From: Psychromonas sp. psych-6C06
GTDB lineage: Bacteria > Pseudomonadota > Gammaproteobacteria > Enterobacterales > Psychromonadaceae
Length of the DNA: 64,000 nt
Direction: 5' to 3'
Assembly (NCBI RefSeq): GCF_002835465.1
Contig: NZ_PIZM01000012.1
Location: 26,781 to 90,780, forward strand
In this document: one piece after another, positions 10,536 through 19,138 of the stretch
Numbering within the stretch: the stretch's first letter is position 1
Layout: every line of letters begins with the position of its first letter
Translations under genes and position numbers: made by a program
The notes under the pieces: model-generated
What the model was told of the DNA's origin: nothing
The model's database searches: none
The model's input: the letters and a program-made list of their open reading frames with translations, nothing else

Positions 10536-11246
10536 TTGAAAAGGTTAAGGTATAGTCTTATAAAGTGGTTAGTTGTTGCGTTGATCTGTTTATTATTAGG
10601 TTTTTTGCTTGGTAAATTTAAACAAGATATTTTACATGAGCAATTGTTGGAAACGACCAACGGAGTAAAGGCTTTAAATGAGCGTAATGAGTCTTTACAA
10701 AGCGAAGTGTCTCGCTTAGAGGTAGAAGATATTTCACAAAAAGAAACCATTAAAAGCTTAGCTGAATCAAATAAACAGCTTCAAAATGAGTTATTAACAG
10801 CAAATAATAAACTGTTTTTTTATGAGCGTGTTATCGCTCCAGAGCTTGAACAGCCTGGGGTGAAAGTATATTCATTTGAATTAAATCAAAACGAATTAAC
10901 AGAAGAGTGGCAATATCAATTAGTATTGATGCAATCACAAAAAGAGCGTCGCTTCTTAAATGGAACCTATACTATTTCGTTGTCGGTATTTGAAGGCGAA
11001 ATATTGAAGTTGGTTCCTTTATCTACTCTTATGGAAGGAGCAACAGATGGTTTTAAATTTAAATACTTCCAGACGCTAGAAGGTGTATTTTCGCTTCCAG
11101 AAAATACAACTGTAGATGAAGTTATTGTACAATTAAATGTAGCTGGAAATCGCTGGTATAAAGCACAAAGTATTGAAGAACGCTACGATTGGCGTGTACT
11201 AACAAGTTTAGACAGTAGTGAAATGGGGGAGTTTGAAATTCGCTAA
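10536..11246 (+). CDS. Inner-membrane coiled-coil protein, probably DUF6776 type
   Basis: 236 residues starting at TTG 10536. The start is supported by AAGGA five bases upstream and by the absence of another in-frame start before residue 48. One N-terminal membrane helix (about 11-26, LVVALICLLLGFLLG) is followed by a coiled coil (about 30-105, rich in Leu, Glu, Asn and Gln heptads) and a beta-rich C-terminal domain of about 120 residues. Function unknown. It lies between clcA and erpA; similar proteins of this size are found near erpA in related marine bacteria, from memory only. The operon link is to clcA (two-base gap). Confidence 0.8.
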   Translation: MKRLRYSLIKWLVVALICLLLGFLLGKFKQDILHEQLLETTNGVKALNERNESLQSEVSRLEVEDISQKETIKSLAESNKQLQNELLTANNKLFFYERVIAPELEQPGVKVYSFELNQNELTEEWQYQLVLMQSQKERRFLNGTYTISLSVFEGEILKLVPLSTLMEGATDGFKFKYFQTLEGVFSLPENTTVDEVIVQLNVAGNRWYKAQSIEERYDWRVLTSLDSSEMGEFEIR

Positions 11247-11360
11247 TATATTCATTATGTATATAGGCTTAAATAGTCTGTGTATAACGGCGATAGTAGT
11301 TGAACAAAATAGTCAGGTATTACATAATAGTTAATAGAGCATATTATATTAGAGGTTAAC

Positions 11361-11708
11361 ATGACATCCGAAGTAGAAATGGCAATGCCTATTAATTTCA
11401 GCGAAAGCGCTGCAAATCAAGTAAAAGGGCTGATGGCCGACGAAGATCCCAATATGAAATTACGTGTTTATGTCACTGGTGGGGGATGCTCAGGTTTCTC
11501 ATACGGATTTACCTTTGATGAAAAAATAAATGAAGGTGATACGCAAATTGAAAAAAACGGAGTGACCTTAATCGTAGACTCAATGAGCTTGCAATATTTA
11601 GTCGGTGGTACCGTTGATTACACAAGCGGACTTGATGGTTCACGCTTTTTTGTTGATAACCCGAATGCAACTGCAACCTGTGGTTGTGGATCGTCATTCT
11701 CTATCTAA
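11361..11708 (+). CDS. erpA: ErpA, A-type iron-sulfur cluster insertion protein
   Basis: 115 residues (E. coli 114). The three conserved cluster-binding cysteines of A-type carriers are C43 in TGGGCSGF and C107 and C109 in TCGCGSSF. ErpA delivers [4Fe-4S] or [2Fe-2S] clusters to apoproteins such as IspG/IspH and respiratory enzymes. The ATG at 11361 has AGAGG five bases upstream; ATGs at residues 7 and 9 are alternatives. Monocistronic, with its own terminator. Confidence 0.95.
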   Translation: MTSEVEMAMPINFSESAANQVKGLMADEDPNMKLRVYVTGGGCSGFSYGFTFDEKINEGDTQIEKNGVTLIVDSMSLQYLVGGTVDYTSGLDGSRFFVDNPNATATCGCGSSFSI

Positions 11709-11720
11709 CAATCTCCCCTT

Positions 11721-11753
11721 TTATGGTGCTATTGACTAGCACCATTTTTTTAC
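11721..11753 (+). terminator. Rho-independent terminator of erpA
   Basis: Perfect nine-base stem ATGGTGCTA / TAGCACCAT with a five-base loop, followed by seven T. Confidence 0.93.
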
Positions 11754-11859
11754 TGCAAAGCTGTTGTTAACTAACAAAAAACTATATTTCCTCTCGCATT
11801 AAATTCTAATCTCTATAATATATCCCTTGTGTTTTTTTTATTATTTCTTGAGGTTTATT

Positions 11860-12939
11860 ATGCTTGCTTCTGCACTGAGATATTTTCTATTACGCCCTTA
11901 TTATTTAGCATTAGTGATTGTCGGCTTGTTGTTTTTTTGGATGTTATCCTCCCCTGCACAAAGTCAATTAAGCAACAATGACCCAAAAGTTGATGAAGCC
12001 CCTTTACCGAAAGTGCAGACAACCCATTTTGTACCACAAAAAATGGTTAAAGAACTTAATCTATATGGTAAAAGCGAAGCAAACAGCCGGGCGATTATTC
12101 GCGCTGAAGTACCTGGCAAAATTATAAAAATTGGCGCAGAAAAAGGCCATTATGTAAAACGAAATAAAAGTATTGCCAATATTGAAAAAAGTGAAATTCC
12201 TGAACGTTTGGCACAAGCAGAAGCGCAATTAAAAGAGAGTGAATTAAATTATAAAGCGGTTAAATCTTTAAATGAAAAAGGGTTGCAAGGACGCGTTCGT
12301 TTGGCGGAAGTAAATAGTACATTTCTTGCTGCACAAACTACGGTTCGTCAACTCAAACTACAGTTAAAACGTACTAATGTGGTTGCACCATTTTCTGGTG
12401 TTTTACAGGAGCAGTTTTCTGATAAAGGGGATTATGTACAAGTAGGCGACCCGATATTTAGTATTGAGAATACGAATCCCATCGTAATTAGAGGGGATGC
12501 AACAGAGCATCATGTTACGCAACTTAAAAAAGGCCAAAAAGTCACTGCTGAGCTTCTCTCCGGTGATATTATTGAAGGGAAATTAACCTACATATCGTCA
12601 ATGGCGGACAGTCAAAGTAGTACCTTTCGTGTGGAAGCGGAGTTTGATAATCCTGAGTTCAGTATATTTTCAGGTATTAGTGCAAGGTTAACGATACCAC
12701 TATACCCTGTTGATGCGATATATGTTTCTCCTTCGGTTTTAGCCTTGGATGAAGCGGGTAACTTGGGGGTGAAATTAGTGAAAGATGGCGTCGTTGTCTT
12801 TAAAGCAATTAAACTGGTTGAGGCTGATAATGATGGAGCTTGGTTATCTGGCTTTGATGAGCCAGTAGATATTATTACTTTAGGACAAGGTTTTGTAAAA
12901 CCCGGCGCACAGGTTGATGCAAGCGCAGTTGAGGAGTAG
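11860..12939 (+). CDS. RND efflux periplasmic adaptor (membrane fusion protein)
   Basis: 359 residues from the ATG at 11860, chosen because GAGG lies six bases upstream; the frame is open 11 codons further, to 11827. An N-terminal membrane anchor (about 9-32) is followed by barrel-sandwich/lipoyl halves (about 80-125 and 170-200, VVAPFSGVLQEQFSDKGDYV), a helical hairpin (about 115-165) and a beta-barrel domain. It connects the RND pump encoded two bases downstream to an outer-membrane channel; no TolC-type gene is nearby. Substrates cannot be inferred. Confidence 0.9.
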   Translation: MLASALRYFLLRPYYLALVIVGLLFFWMLSSPAQSQLSNNDPKVDEAPLPKVQTTHFVPQKMVKELNLYGKSEANSRAIIRAEVPGKIIKIGAEKGHYVKRNKSIANIEKSEIPERLAQAEAQLKESELNYKAVKSLNEKGLQGRVRLAEVNSTFLAAQTTVRQLKLQLKRTNVVAPFSGVLQEQFSDKGDYVQVGDPIFSIENTNPIVIRGDATEHHVTQLKKGQKVTAELLSGDIIEGKLTYISSMADSQSSTFRVEAEFDNPEFSIFSGISARLTIPLYPVDAIYVSPSVLALDEAGNLGVKLVKDGVVVFKAIKLVEADNDGAWLSGFDEPVDIITLGQGFVKPGAQVDASAVEE

Positions 12940-12941
12940 TC

Positions 12942-15900
12942 ATGAACGCAATTATTGAGGGCGCATTACAACGAAAACGCGCGGTATTAATGATGCTTGC
13001 ATTTTTACTCATTGCAGGGCTTTCGGCGTATATTAACATTCCTAAAGAATCTGATCCTGATGTACCCATTCCTATTATTTATGTTTCTGTGGGCCATGAG
13101 GGGATCTCTCCAGAGGATGCAGAGCGACAATTGTTACGCCCATTAGAACAAGAACTTCGCAGTATTGAAGGCATAAAAGAGATGAAGTCTACGGCAAGCT
13201 CTGGTCATGCTTCAGTGGTACTGGAGTTTTATGTTGGCATCGATATTAAGAATGCTTTGATTGATGTAAGAGAGCAAGTTAGCCAAGCCAAAGGGCAATT
13301 ACCCCAGGATACTGATGAACCAATTGTTAAGCAGGTTACTTTAGCAACCGAAAACCCTGCGTTAACTATCTTACTTTCCGGCGATGCGCCCGAGCGAGCA
13401 ATGATAACCCTTGCTCGATTAATGCAGGATAAGTTAGAAAGTTTTGCCGAAATCTTAGAGGTAAGGATAGGCGGTGACCGTGAAGATATGGTTGAGATCT
13501 TAGTAGATCCGTTATTAATGGAAAGCTATCAACTTAATATGACCGATATCTATAACCTTATCTCTCGTAATAACCGTCTTGTTGCAGCAGGTGTGTTAGA
13601 TAATGGTAAGGGGCGTTTTCCCATTAAAGTTCCCTCGGTATTTGATTCGGTTAAAGATGTCATGGAGATGCCGATAAAGGTAACTGGGGATAAAGTCATC
13701 ACCTTTGCTGATGTTGCACAGATTCGTCGTACCTTTAAAGATTCTAACAATTTTGTCCGTGTTAATGGTTTGCCTACGGTATCACTTGAGGTGATAAAAC
13801 GCCCCGGGGAAAATATCATTGAAACCGTGGACAAGGTGAAAACTCTAATCGATGAAAATCGCCAATTTTGGCCAAATAACATTCAGGTTAGTTATGCGGG
13901 AGATAAATCCAAAGATGTAAAGCAGATGCTTAATGACTTGCAGAACAATGTTATAAGTGCAGTCTTATTAGTGGTGATTGTGATCATAGCCATTTTAGGC
14001 GTTCGCAGCGCAGGTTTAGTTGGTGTGGCTATTCCCGGCTCATTTTTAACGGGTATTTTAGTTCTATGGATGTTCGGGATCACGGTCAATATTGTTGTGT
14101 TATTTGCACTGATCATGGCTGTTGGTATGCTGGTTGATGGCGCCATTGTAGTCACCGAATTTGCCGATCGTGAAATGAGTGCTGGTGTAAAGCGTCATAA
14201 GGCCTATGTGACGGCCGCGAAACGTATGTCATGGCCTATTATTGCATCTACAGCAACGACCTTAGCCGCTTTCGCTCCGCTACTTTTTTGGCCAGGTGTG
14301 ACCGGCGAGTTCATGAAGTATCTCCCTTTAACATTAATCGCAACCTTAAGTGCTTCACTCTTAATGGCCCTTATATTTATTCCTGTGTTAGGAAGTGTTT
14401 TTGGTAAACCACGTGTACTTTCAGAGAAAAATGAACGAGAAGCGATTATTGCCGACAAAGGTGATTTGCTTTCATTAACCGGCATTACCGGTGCCTATGT
14501 TAAAACCTTAAATAAATCCATAAATAGCCCTTGGTGGGTGTTATTGATCGCGATTGCCATTGCAGCATCTGGTATGACGCTTTTTATCAAGTCTAATTTA
14601 GGTGTGGAGTTCTTCCCAGAAGTAGAGCCACCCGGAATCAATGTGAAAGTACGTTCTTATGGTGACTTTTCGATTGATGAACAAGATAAAATAATGTCTA
14701 CCATTGAGGAAAAAATACTTCCTTTACAAAATGAAATCGATACGCTTTATGTAAAAACAGGCGACTCAACCGGAGAAACGGTTGGATCGATGCGAATTAA
14801 CCTTAAAGATTGGCATGAACGACGTAGTGCAAATGAAATAATTGCAGATATTCAAGCTCGTACGGTGGCATTACCTGGTGTTGAAATAGAACTTAAAAAA
14901 GATCAAGCAGGGCCTCCAACAGGAAAAGCGCTGCAGATTGAATTAAGCTCTCGTTTTCCTGAGTTATTACAGGAAGCTGCTGATAAGTTGCACCATGCAC
15001 TGGCTGCTAAACCTTACTTCATCAACCTAGAAGATGATGGAGCTAAACCGGGAGTTGAATGGCAATTTAAAATTAACCGTGCAGATGCCGCCCGTTATGG
15101 TGCAGATGCAACATTATTGGGGAGCAGTGTCCAGTTCTTAACTAATGGGTTGATGTTAGGTACTTATCGACCTGATGATGTTGATGATGAATTAGATATT
15201 CGCGTTCGTTACCCTGCTGATGAGAGAAGCTTGAGCAAATTGACCGAACTACGTATACAAACTGAAGCAGGGCAAATACCAGTTAGCCATTTCGTCGACC
15301 TGACTCCAATGCCTAAGCAATCATCGATTAAAAAAGTAGATGGGCGCATTGTGATGACGGTTAGTGCGGATATGGCAGAGGGCTATAATCTTAGCCTTAT
15401 CTTACCTGAACTGGAGGCTGAGTTACCTGATCTTGGGTTAGATCCAAGAGTGAGCATAAAAGTGCGCGGTCAAAATGAAGAGCAACAAGAAGCCTCGTTG
15501 TTTTTACAAAATGCATTTATGGTTGCTCTTGGAGTCATGGCACTTATTTTAGTACTCCAGTTTAATTCTTTTTATCAAGCATTTCTGATTTTGAGTGCCG
15601 TAATATTTTCGACAGCGGGCGTCTTTATTGGCCTATTTTTAAGCCAAAGTGCTTTTGGTATTGTGATGTCTGGAATAGGCGTAATCGCTTTAGCGGGTAT
15701 TGTGGTCAATAACAATATCGTTTTAATTGATACTTATAATGTATTTAGGGATCGGGGTTTAACTACGCACGATGCAATTCTTCGTACCGGTGCGCAACGT
15801 ATTCGCCCTGTATTACTGACAACAGTGACGACAATCCTTGGCTTAATGCCCATGGTATTAAAAATGAACATCGATTTTGTGGCACGTACCGTTGAGTTTG

Positions 15901-16055
15901 GTGCGCCCTCTACCCAGTGGTGGGCACAATTAGCAACGGCTATTGCTGGTGGTCTAACCTTTGCCACATTATTGACATTAATATTAACCCCCTGTTTATT
16001 AATGATAGGTGCGAACTGTGCGCGTTACGTTGACTTACGCCTAAAAAAGATATGA
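12942..16055 (+). CDS. RND-family multidrug efflux pump, inner-membrane subunit
   Basis: 1037 residues, the usual size for AcrB/MexB relatives. It has twelve predicted membrane helices with two large periplasmic loops. The start MNAIIEGALQRKRAVLMM and IPKESDPDVPIPIIYVSV fit the VexC/MexW-like HAE1 group. The helix 4 proton-relay region reads GMLVDGAIVVTEFADREM (near residue 397). It forms a two-gene unit with the adaptor. The outer-membrane partner must be encoded elsewhere. Exact substrate (drug, bile salt or metabolite) is not visible. Confidence 0.93.
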   Translation: MNAIIEGALQRKRAVLMMLAFLLIAGLSAYINIPKESDPDVPIPIIYVSVGHEGISPEDAERQLLRPLEQELRSIEGIKEMKSTASSGHASVVLEFYVGIDIKNALIDVREQVSQAKGQLPQDTDEPIVKQVTLATENPALTILLSGDAPERAMITLARLMQDKLESFAEILEVRIGGDREDMVEILVDPLLMESYQLNMTDIYNLISRNNRLVAAGVLDNGKGRFPIKVPSVFDSVKDVMEMPIKVTGDKVITFADVAQIRRTFKDSNNFVRVNGLPTVSLEVIKRPGENIIETVDKVKTLIDENRQFWPNNIQVSYAGDKSKDVKQMLNDLQNNVISAVLLVVIVIIAILGVRSAGLVGVAIPGSFLTGILVLWMFGITVNIVVLFALIMAVGMLVDGAIVVTEFADREMSAGVKRHKAYVTAAKRMSWPIIASTATTLAAFAPLLFWPGVTGEFMKYLPLTLIATLSASLLMALIFIPVLGSVFGKPRVLSEKNEREAIIADKGDLLSLTGITGAYVKTLNKSINSPWWVLLIAIAIAASGMTLFIKSNLGVEFFPEVEPPGINVKVRSYGDFSIDEQDKIMSTIEEKILPLQNEIDTLYVKTGDSTGETVGSMRINLKDWHERRSANEIIADIQARTVALPGVEIELKKDQAGPPTGKALQIELSSRFPELLQEAADKLHHALAAKPYFINLEDDGAKPGVEWQFKINRADAARYGADATLLGSSVQFLTNGLMLGTYRPDDVDDELDIRVRYPADERSLSKLTELRIQTEAGQIPVSHFVDLTPMPKQSSIKKVDGRIVMTVSADMAEGYNLSLILPELEAELPDLGLDPRVSIKVRGQNEEQQEASLFLQNAFMVALGVMALILVLQFNSFYQAFLILSAVIFSTAGVFIGLFLSQSAFGIVMSGIGVIALAGIVVNNNIVLIDTYNVFRDRGLTTHDAILRTGAQRIRPVLLTTVTTILGLMPMVLKMNIDFVARTVEFGAPSTQWWAQLATAIAGGLTFATLLTLILTPCLLMIGANCARYVDLRLKKI

Positions 16056-16138
16056 TAAAACCTATCGTCTAACTTGCAACATAGCTATTAGGTGGTTAAT
16101 ATTCGCCGCCTAATATTCTTGCTATGGAAAGTCTGTTA

Positions 16139-16765
16139 ATGCTTGAAAAATTTATCTATATTTCCGATATGATTGGGGTTATTGCTTGCGCCATTTCAGG
16201 TGTGTTAGTGGCCACTCGCTTACGTATGGATCCATTTGGGATAACTGTTCTTGCCGGTGTGACAGGTATTGGTGGGGGGACGATTCGTGACATGATGATG
16301 GGGGCGACGCCAGTTTTTTGGATAATTGATAATACTTACATTTATGTCATTTTATTAACTGCCATTATTTCAGTGTATTGGTTACATCGCATACATCGCT
16401 TTCCCGTTTACCTACTGCCTATTTTGGATGCTTTCGGTTTGGCTATTTTTACCATTATCGGTGCCCAAAAAGCACTCGCTTTTGGCTTTAGTGGTCCAGT
16501 TGCTATTGTGATGGGCTGTGTCACAGGGGTTGTAGGCGGAATGATCCGAGATATGCTCAGTGGGCAAATTCCCTTCGTATTGCAGAAAGAGATTTATGCA
16601 ACCGCGTCTATTTTAGGCGCCACCTTGTATGTTATCTGTGACTATTTAGCATTCGGTCCGATTGTCGCAATGATGATTGCGATGCTAGGCACACTCTCTC
16701 TGAGGTTATCGGCAATTTATTGGCATCTTTCTTTACCTGTGTTTAGTAGTGATAGAGAAGCTTAA
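16139..16765 (+). CDS. TRIC-type (UPF0126, YicG/YadS family) membrane protein
   Basis: 208 residues from the ATG at 16139, which has GGAAAG eight bases upstream; an ATG five codons earlier lacks a ribosome site. About seven membrane helices form two internally repeated halves, each with the glycine-rich motif followed by RD: GIGGGTIRDMMMG near residue 45 and VVGGMIRDMLSG near residue 130. Relatives have been shown to be trimeric cation channels; physiological role in bacteria is unsettled. E. coli yicG and yadS are closest by eye. Confidence 0.88.
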   Translation: MLEKFIYISDMIGVIACAISGVLVATRLRMDPFGITVLAGVTGIGGGTIRDMMMGATPVFWIIDNTYIYVILLTAIISVYWLHRIHRFPVYLLPILDAFGLAIFTIIGAQKALAFGFSGPVAIVMGCVTGVVGGMIRDMLSGQIPFVLQKEIYATASILGATLYVICDYLAFGPIVAMMIAMLGTLSLRLSAIYWHLSLPVFSSDREA

Positions 16766-16780
16766 TGGGCGAGGAAAACT

Positions 16781-16813
16781 AAAAAGCCCGAAACTTAACT
16801 GAACGGGCTTTAA
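16781..16813. terminator. Convergent terminator between the TRIC gene and the lipoprotein gene
   Basis: Stem AAAGCCCG / CGGGCTTT with a 13-base loop. Read on the minus strand it is followed by TTTTT, so it mainly ends the minus-strand lipoprotein gene. Confidence 0.75.
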
Positions 16814-16836
16814 ATGTGAGGAATTTTTGGGGCGGG

Positions 16837-18792
16837 TTAGCCTTGCGACATCGCTTGTTCTGTCCCTGATGGGATTTCAGTTTCTTCCTCATTTTCAGGT
16901 TGTTCAGTTTCCCCACCATTTTCAGATTGTTCTTTCTCTGGTAGCATATCTCGAGAGGCATTAGTTAGAATTGTATTCTTCGCCACTTCGTTAAATACAA
17001 GTTCACCATCATCGCCATCTTCTGTATCTTCCCATACTACACGTACAAAGCCATTATATACAGTATGGAAGAACTTATTGTTGTCCTCATTAACATCTGA
17101 CCAGTTCGTATCTATATTGGCAACTGAGCTCGGAACACTGAATTCGCGAAGTACTTTGCCGTGTACGGTAATGTCTTTCCATGTTCCTGAGGCAAGCTTA
17201 GTAGTGCTATCAGTTGGATAGAATAAGCGTTTATAAAAATCAGCTTTCCCTCCTTGTATTACTTGCATAATAATATCGCCGTTTACTTGGTTTTCGGTTA
17301 ATCCTGCAATATAGATACTATTTTCTGCCATAGAAGGGGGAGTGCTTGCGCTTGCATTGATAATCATTGGATCTAAAGTTGTTGCTGGTTCACCATCCCA
17401 ATCAACACCATTACATGATTCGCCTAACTGCTCCCATCTTGTTGGGTTACCCTCTTCACACCAATCGCCGAGATTAAATCCATAGGGGCTTGAGGCTGAA
17501 GATGGTGTAAAGTCGAGTTGGTAGGCTTTTGAACCAGCTGGGAATTTAAGTGTACTTGAAACTGCCTCAGCCCAAGTGCCATCCCCACCAGAGTTTTGCA
17601 GTGCAGCTTGCACACTGAGACCTTCTATCGCAATTTCCTTAGCTGTTACGGTTTCGTTTAGCGCCGTTGTACCCATATTTAATGTGATGCTTCCATCTGC
17701 ATTAAGCGTGATAGTTTTTATATTGTCATCTTCGGCAACCCACCCCTTGTCGGTGAGTATTAACTGTTTGGGGTCAACTTCAAAGGTAAGTACCTGTTGC
17801 TCATCATTTTCATCAATTTCATATTCGTCATCAATAACATCGCCAGCACTGTCTAGCTTGAGCATGCCAAACTCTAAGAAAATAGTATCGTCGTCTTCTT
17901 CACTCCAAAACCAATGAATGCCACCATCTTTAATTAATTCAGCTAAACTAATCTGCATTGAAGTTTTTGTCGCTTCATTTTGCGCCACCTGTTCTTTTAG
18001 ACCTTCTGTTTCAATCGCTACATGATCTTCATTAATATCCGTTGCGATACTTTCAACATCAAAGTTATCATCGCCATCTAGTGCTGCACTTTCTACTGTT
18101 TGTGTGATGGTAGCTAAGGCCGCAAATACCTTAGTTGTGATTAGAGAAACCAGCTCATCTAGCTCTACCCCTTCAGTTTCAGCTGTTGTTTTTAATGCAT
18201 CCATATTGGTTGCGATCACATTGGCGGTGACCTGTGCAATTTGATGTAGCTTTTTAAATTCGGCTGCGTCATCCCCCGATGCTTTCGCCTCAACATAGTC
18301 TTTATCCAATGCCAACGTGGTACCTAATTTGCCTTGTACAGAAGATTCCGCTTGTTCAATACTATTACCATTTTCAACTTCATTTTGAACCAGTGTTGTG
18401 AGTGGGCTGATAAAGGTATAACCGGCTGGAGCACTTAGCGTGTAAGCTTTTTGTACTACACCACCATTGGCATCGTCTAAGTAATCTTCATCAACCGTTT
18501 CTCCCTTAGTGACGATCACTAATAGCGGGTTTTCATCAATTTCTGCTTGCGTTACGCCTTCAAGAGTAAAGGCTCCTCCTTCGCCTGTAGTAGCAGAGGG
18601 TTCTCCTGCATCACACATCTTATTTTTATCTAAGTCTAAACATACTGTTGCGTTTCGAAGATAGCCGTCGGCTGCCTTACCCGAGACAGATGTAGTCGCT
18701 TCATCAGCAACTGAGTTTGATGAAGAACTTCCACCACAGGCAGATAAAGCACCAATGACAAATAGTGAGGTTAGCGTTTGTTGAAATTTCAT
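16837..18792 (-). CDS. Large acidic lipoprotein of unknown function
   Basis: 651 residues from the ATG at 18792, chosen because GGAG precedes it by five bases and it gives a clean lipoprotein signal peptide ending LSAC with a GGSSSS spacer. The frame is open upstream, but that extension would bury the signal. Residues about 37-90 form a domain with VSGKAADGYLRNATVCLDLD and NKMCDAGEP, a carboxypeptidase-regulatory-like beta fold common in marine surface lipoproteins. Then comes an Ala/Glu-rich helical stretch, a beta-rich region, and a Glu-rich C-terminal tail (ENGGETEQPENEEETE). Four cysteines lie outside the lipobox. No enzyme motif is seen; surface exposure is inference. Confidence 0.75.
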   Translation of the reverse strand: MKFQQTLTSLFVIGALSACGGSSSSNSVADEATTSVSGKAADGYLRNATVCLDLDKNKMCDAGEPSATTGEGGAFTLEGVTQAEIDENPLLVIVTKGETVDEDYLDDANGGVVQKAYTLSAPAGYTFISPLTTLVQNEVENGNSIEQAESSVQGKLGTTLALDKDYVEAKASGDDAAEFKKLHQIAQVTANVIATNMDALKTTAETEGVELDELVSLITTKVFAALATITQTVESAALDGDDNFDVESIATDINEDHVAIETEGLKEQVAQNEATKTSMQISLAELIKDGGIHWFWSEEDDDTIFLEFGMLKLDSAGDVIDDEYEIDENDEQQVLTFEVDPKQLILTDKGWVAEDDNIKTITLNADGSITLNMGTTALNETVTAKEIAIEGLSVQAALQNSGGDGTWAEAVSSTLKFPAGSKAYQLDFTPSSASSPYGFNLGDWCEEGNPTRWEQLGESCNGVDWDGEPATTLDPMIINASASTPPSMAENSIYIAGLTENQVNGDIIMQVIQGGKADFYKRLFYPTDSTTKLASGTWKDITVHGKVLREFSVPSSVANIDTNWSDVNEDNNKFFHTVYNGFVRVVWEDTEDGDDGELVFNEVAKNTILTNASRDMLPEKEQSENGGETEQPENEEETEIPSGTEQAMSQG

Positions 18793-19138
18793 AAATACTC
18801 CATGTATTATCTCAAAAATAAAATAGGCCATATTTGTAAATAAATAATAGAAAACCCATTTAAACCACAATCAAAAATAATGGTAGTCAAGGGTTTTTTA
18901 TAATTCCACGTCATAAATTTTATTTTTTGTTAAATAACTAGCTAAAAAAGGAGAAGATGATAAATATCATGGGATTATAGTTGACCGCTTATCTTTAAAA
19001 AATGTGCTATACCTCTCTTTTTAGTCGCCTCAATGAATCGCCATTTGCACTGTCTGCCATTTAATTAATTGTTTATGCCCCGTGGAGGGGATTTCCTCTA
19101 TAATTTGGTAACAGTTATCACAGGGATTAGAGTGTATT
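18793..19138. other. Divergent intergenic region, lipoprotein gene / glgX
   Basis: 346 bases of AT-rich DNA holding the promoters for the two divergent genes. I can place no convincing -35/-10 pair, no operator and no small gene with good support. Confidence 0.5.

Noticed and set aside
16085..16115. Terminator after the RND pump gene
   Set aside because: The inverted repeat ATTAGGTGG / CCGCCTAAT is imperfect and has no T-run, so support is too weak.
16837..18870. 677-residue start for the large lipoprotein
   Set aside because: The upstream 26 codons would bury the lipoprotein signal peptide; the ATG at 18792 has GGAG and a clean lipobox.
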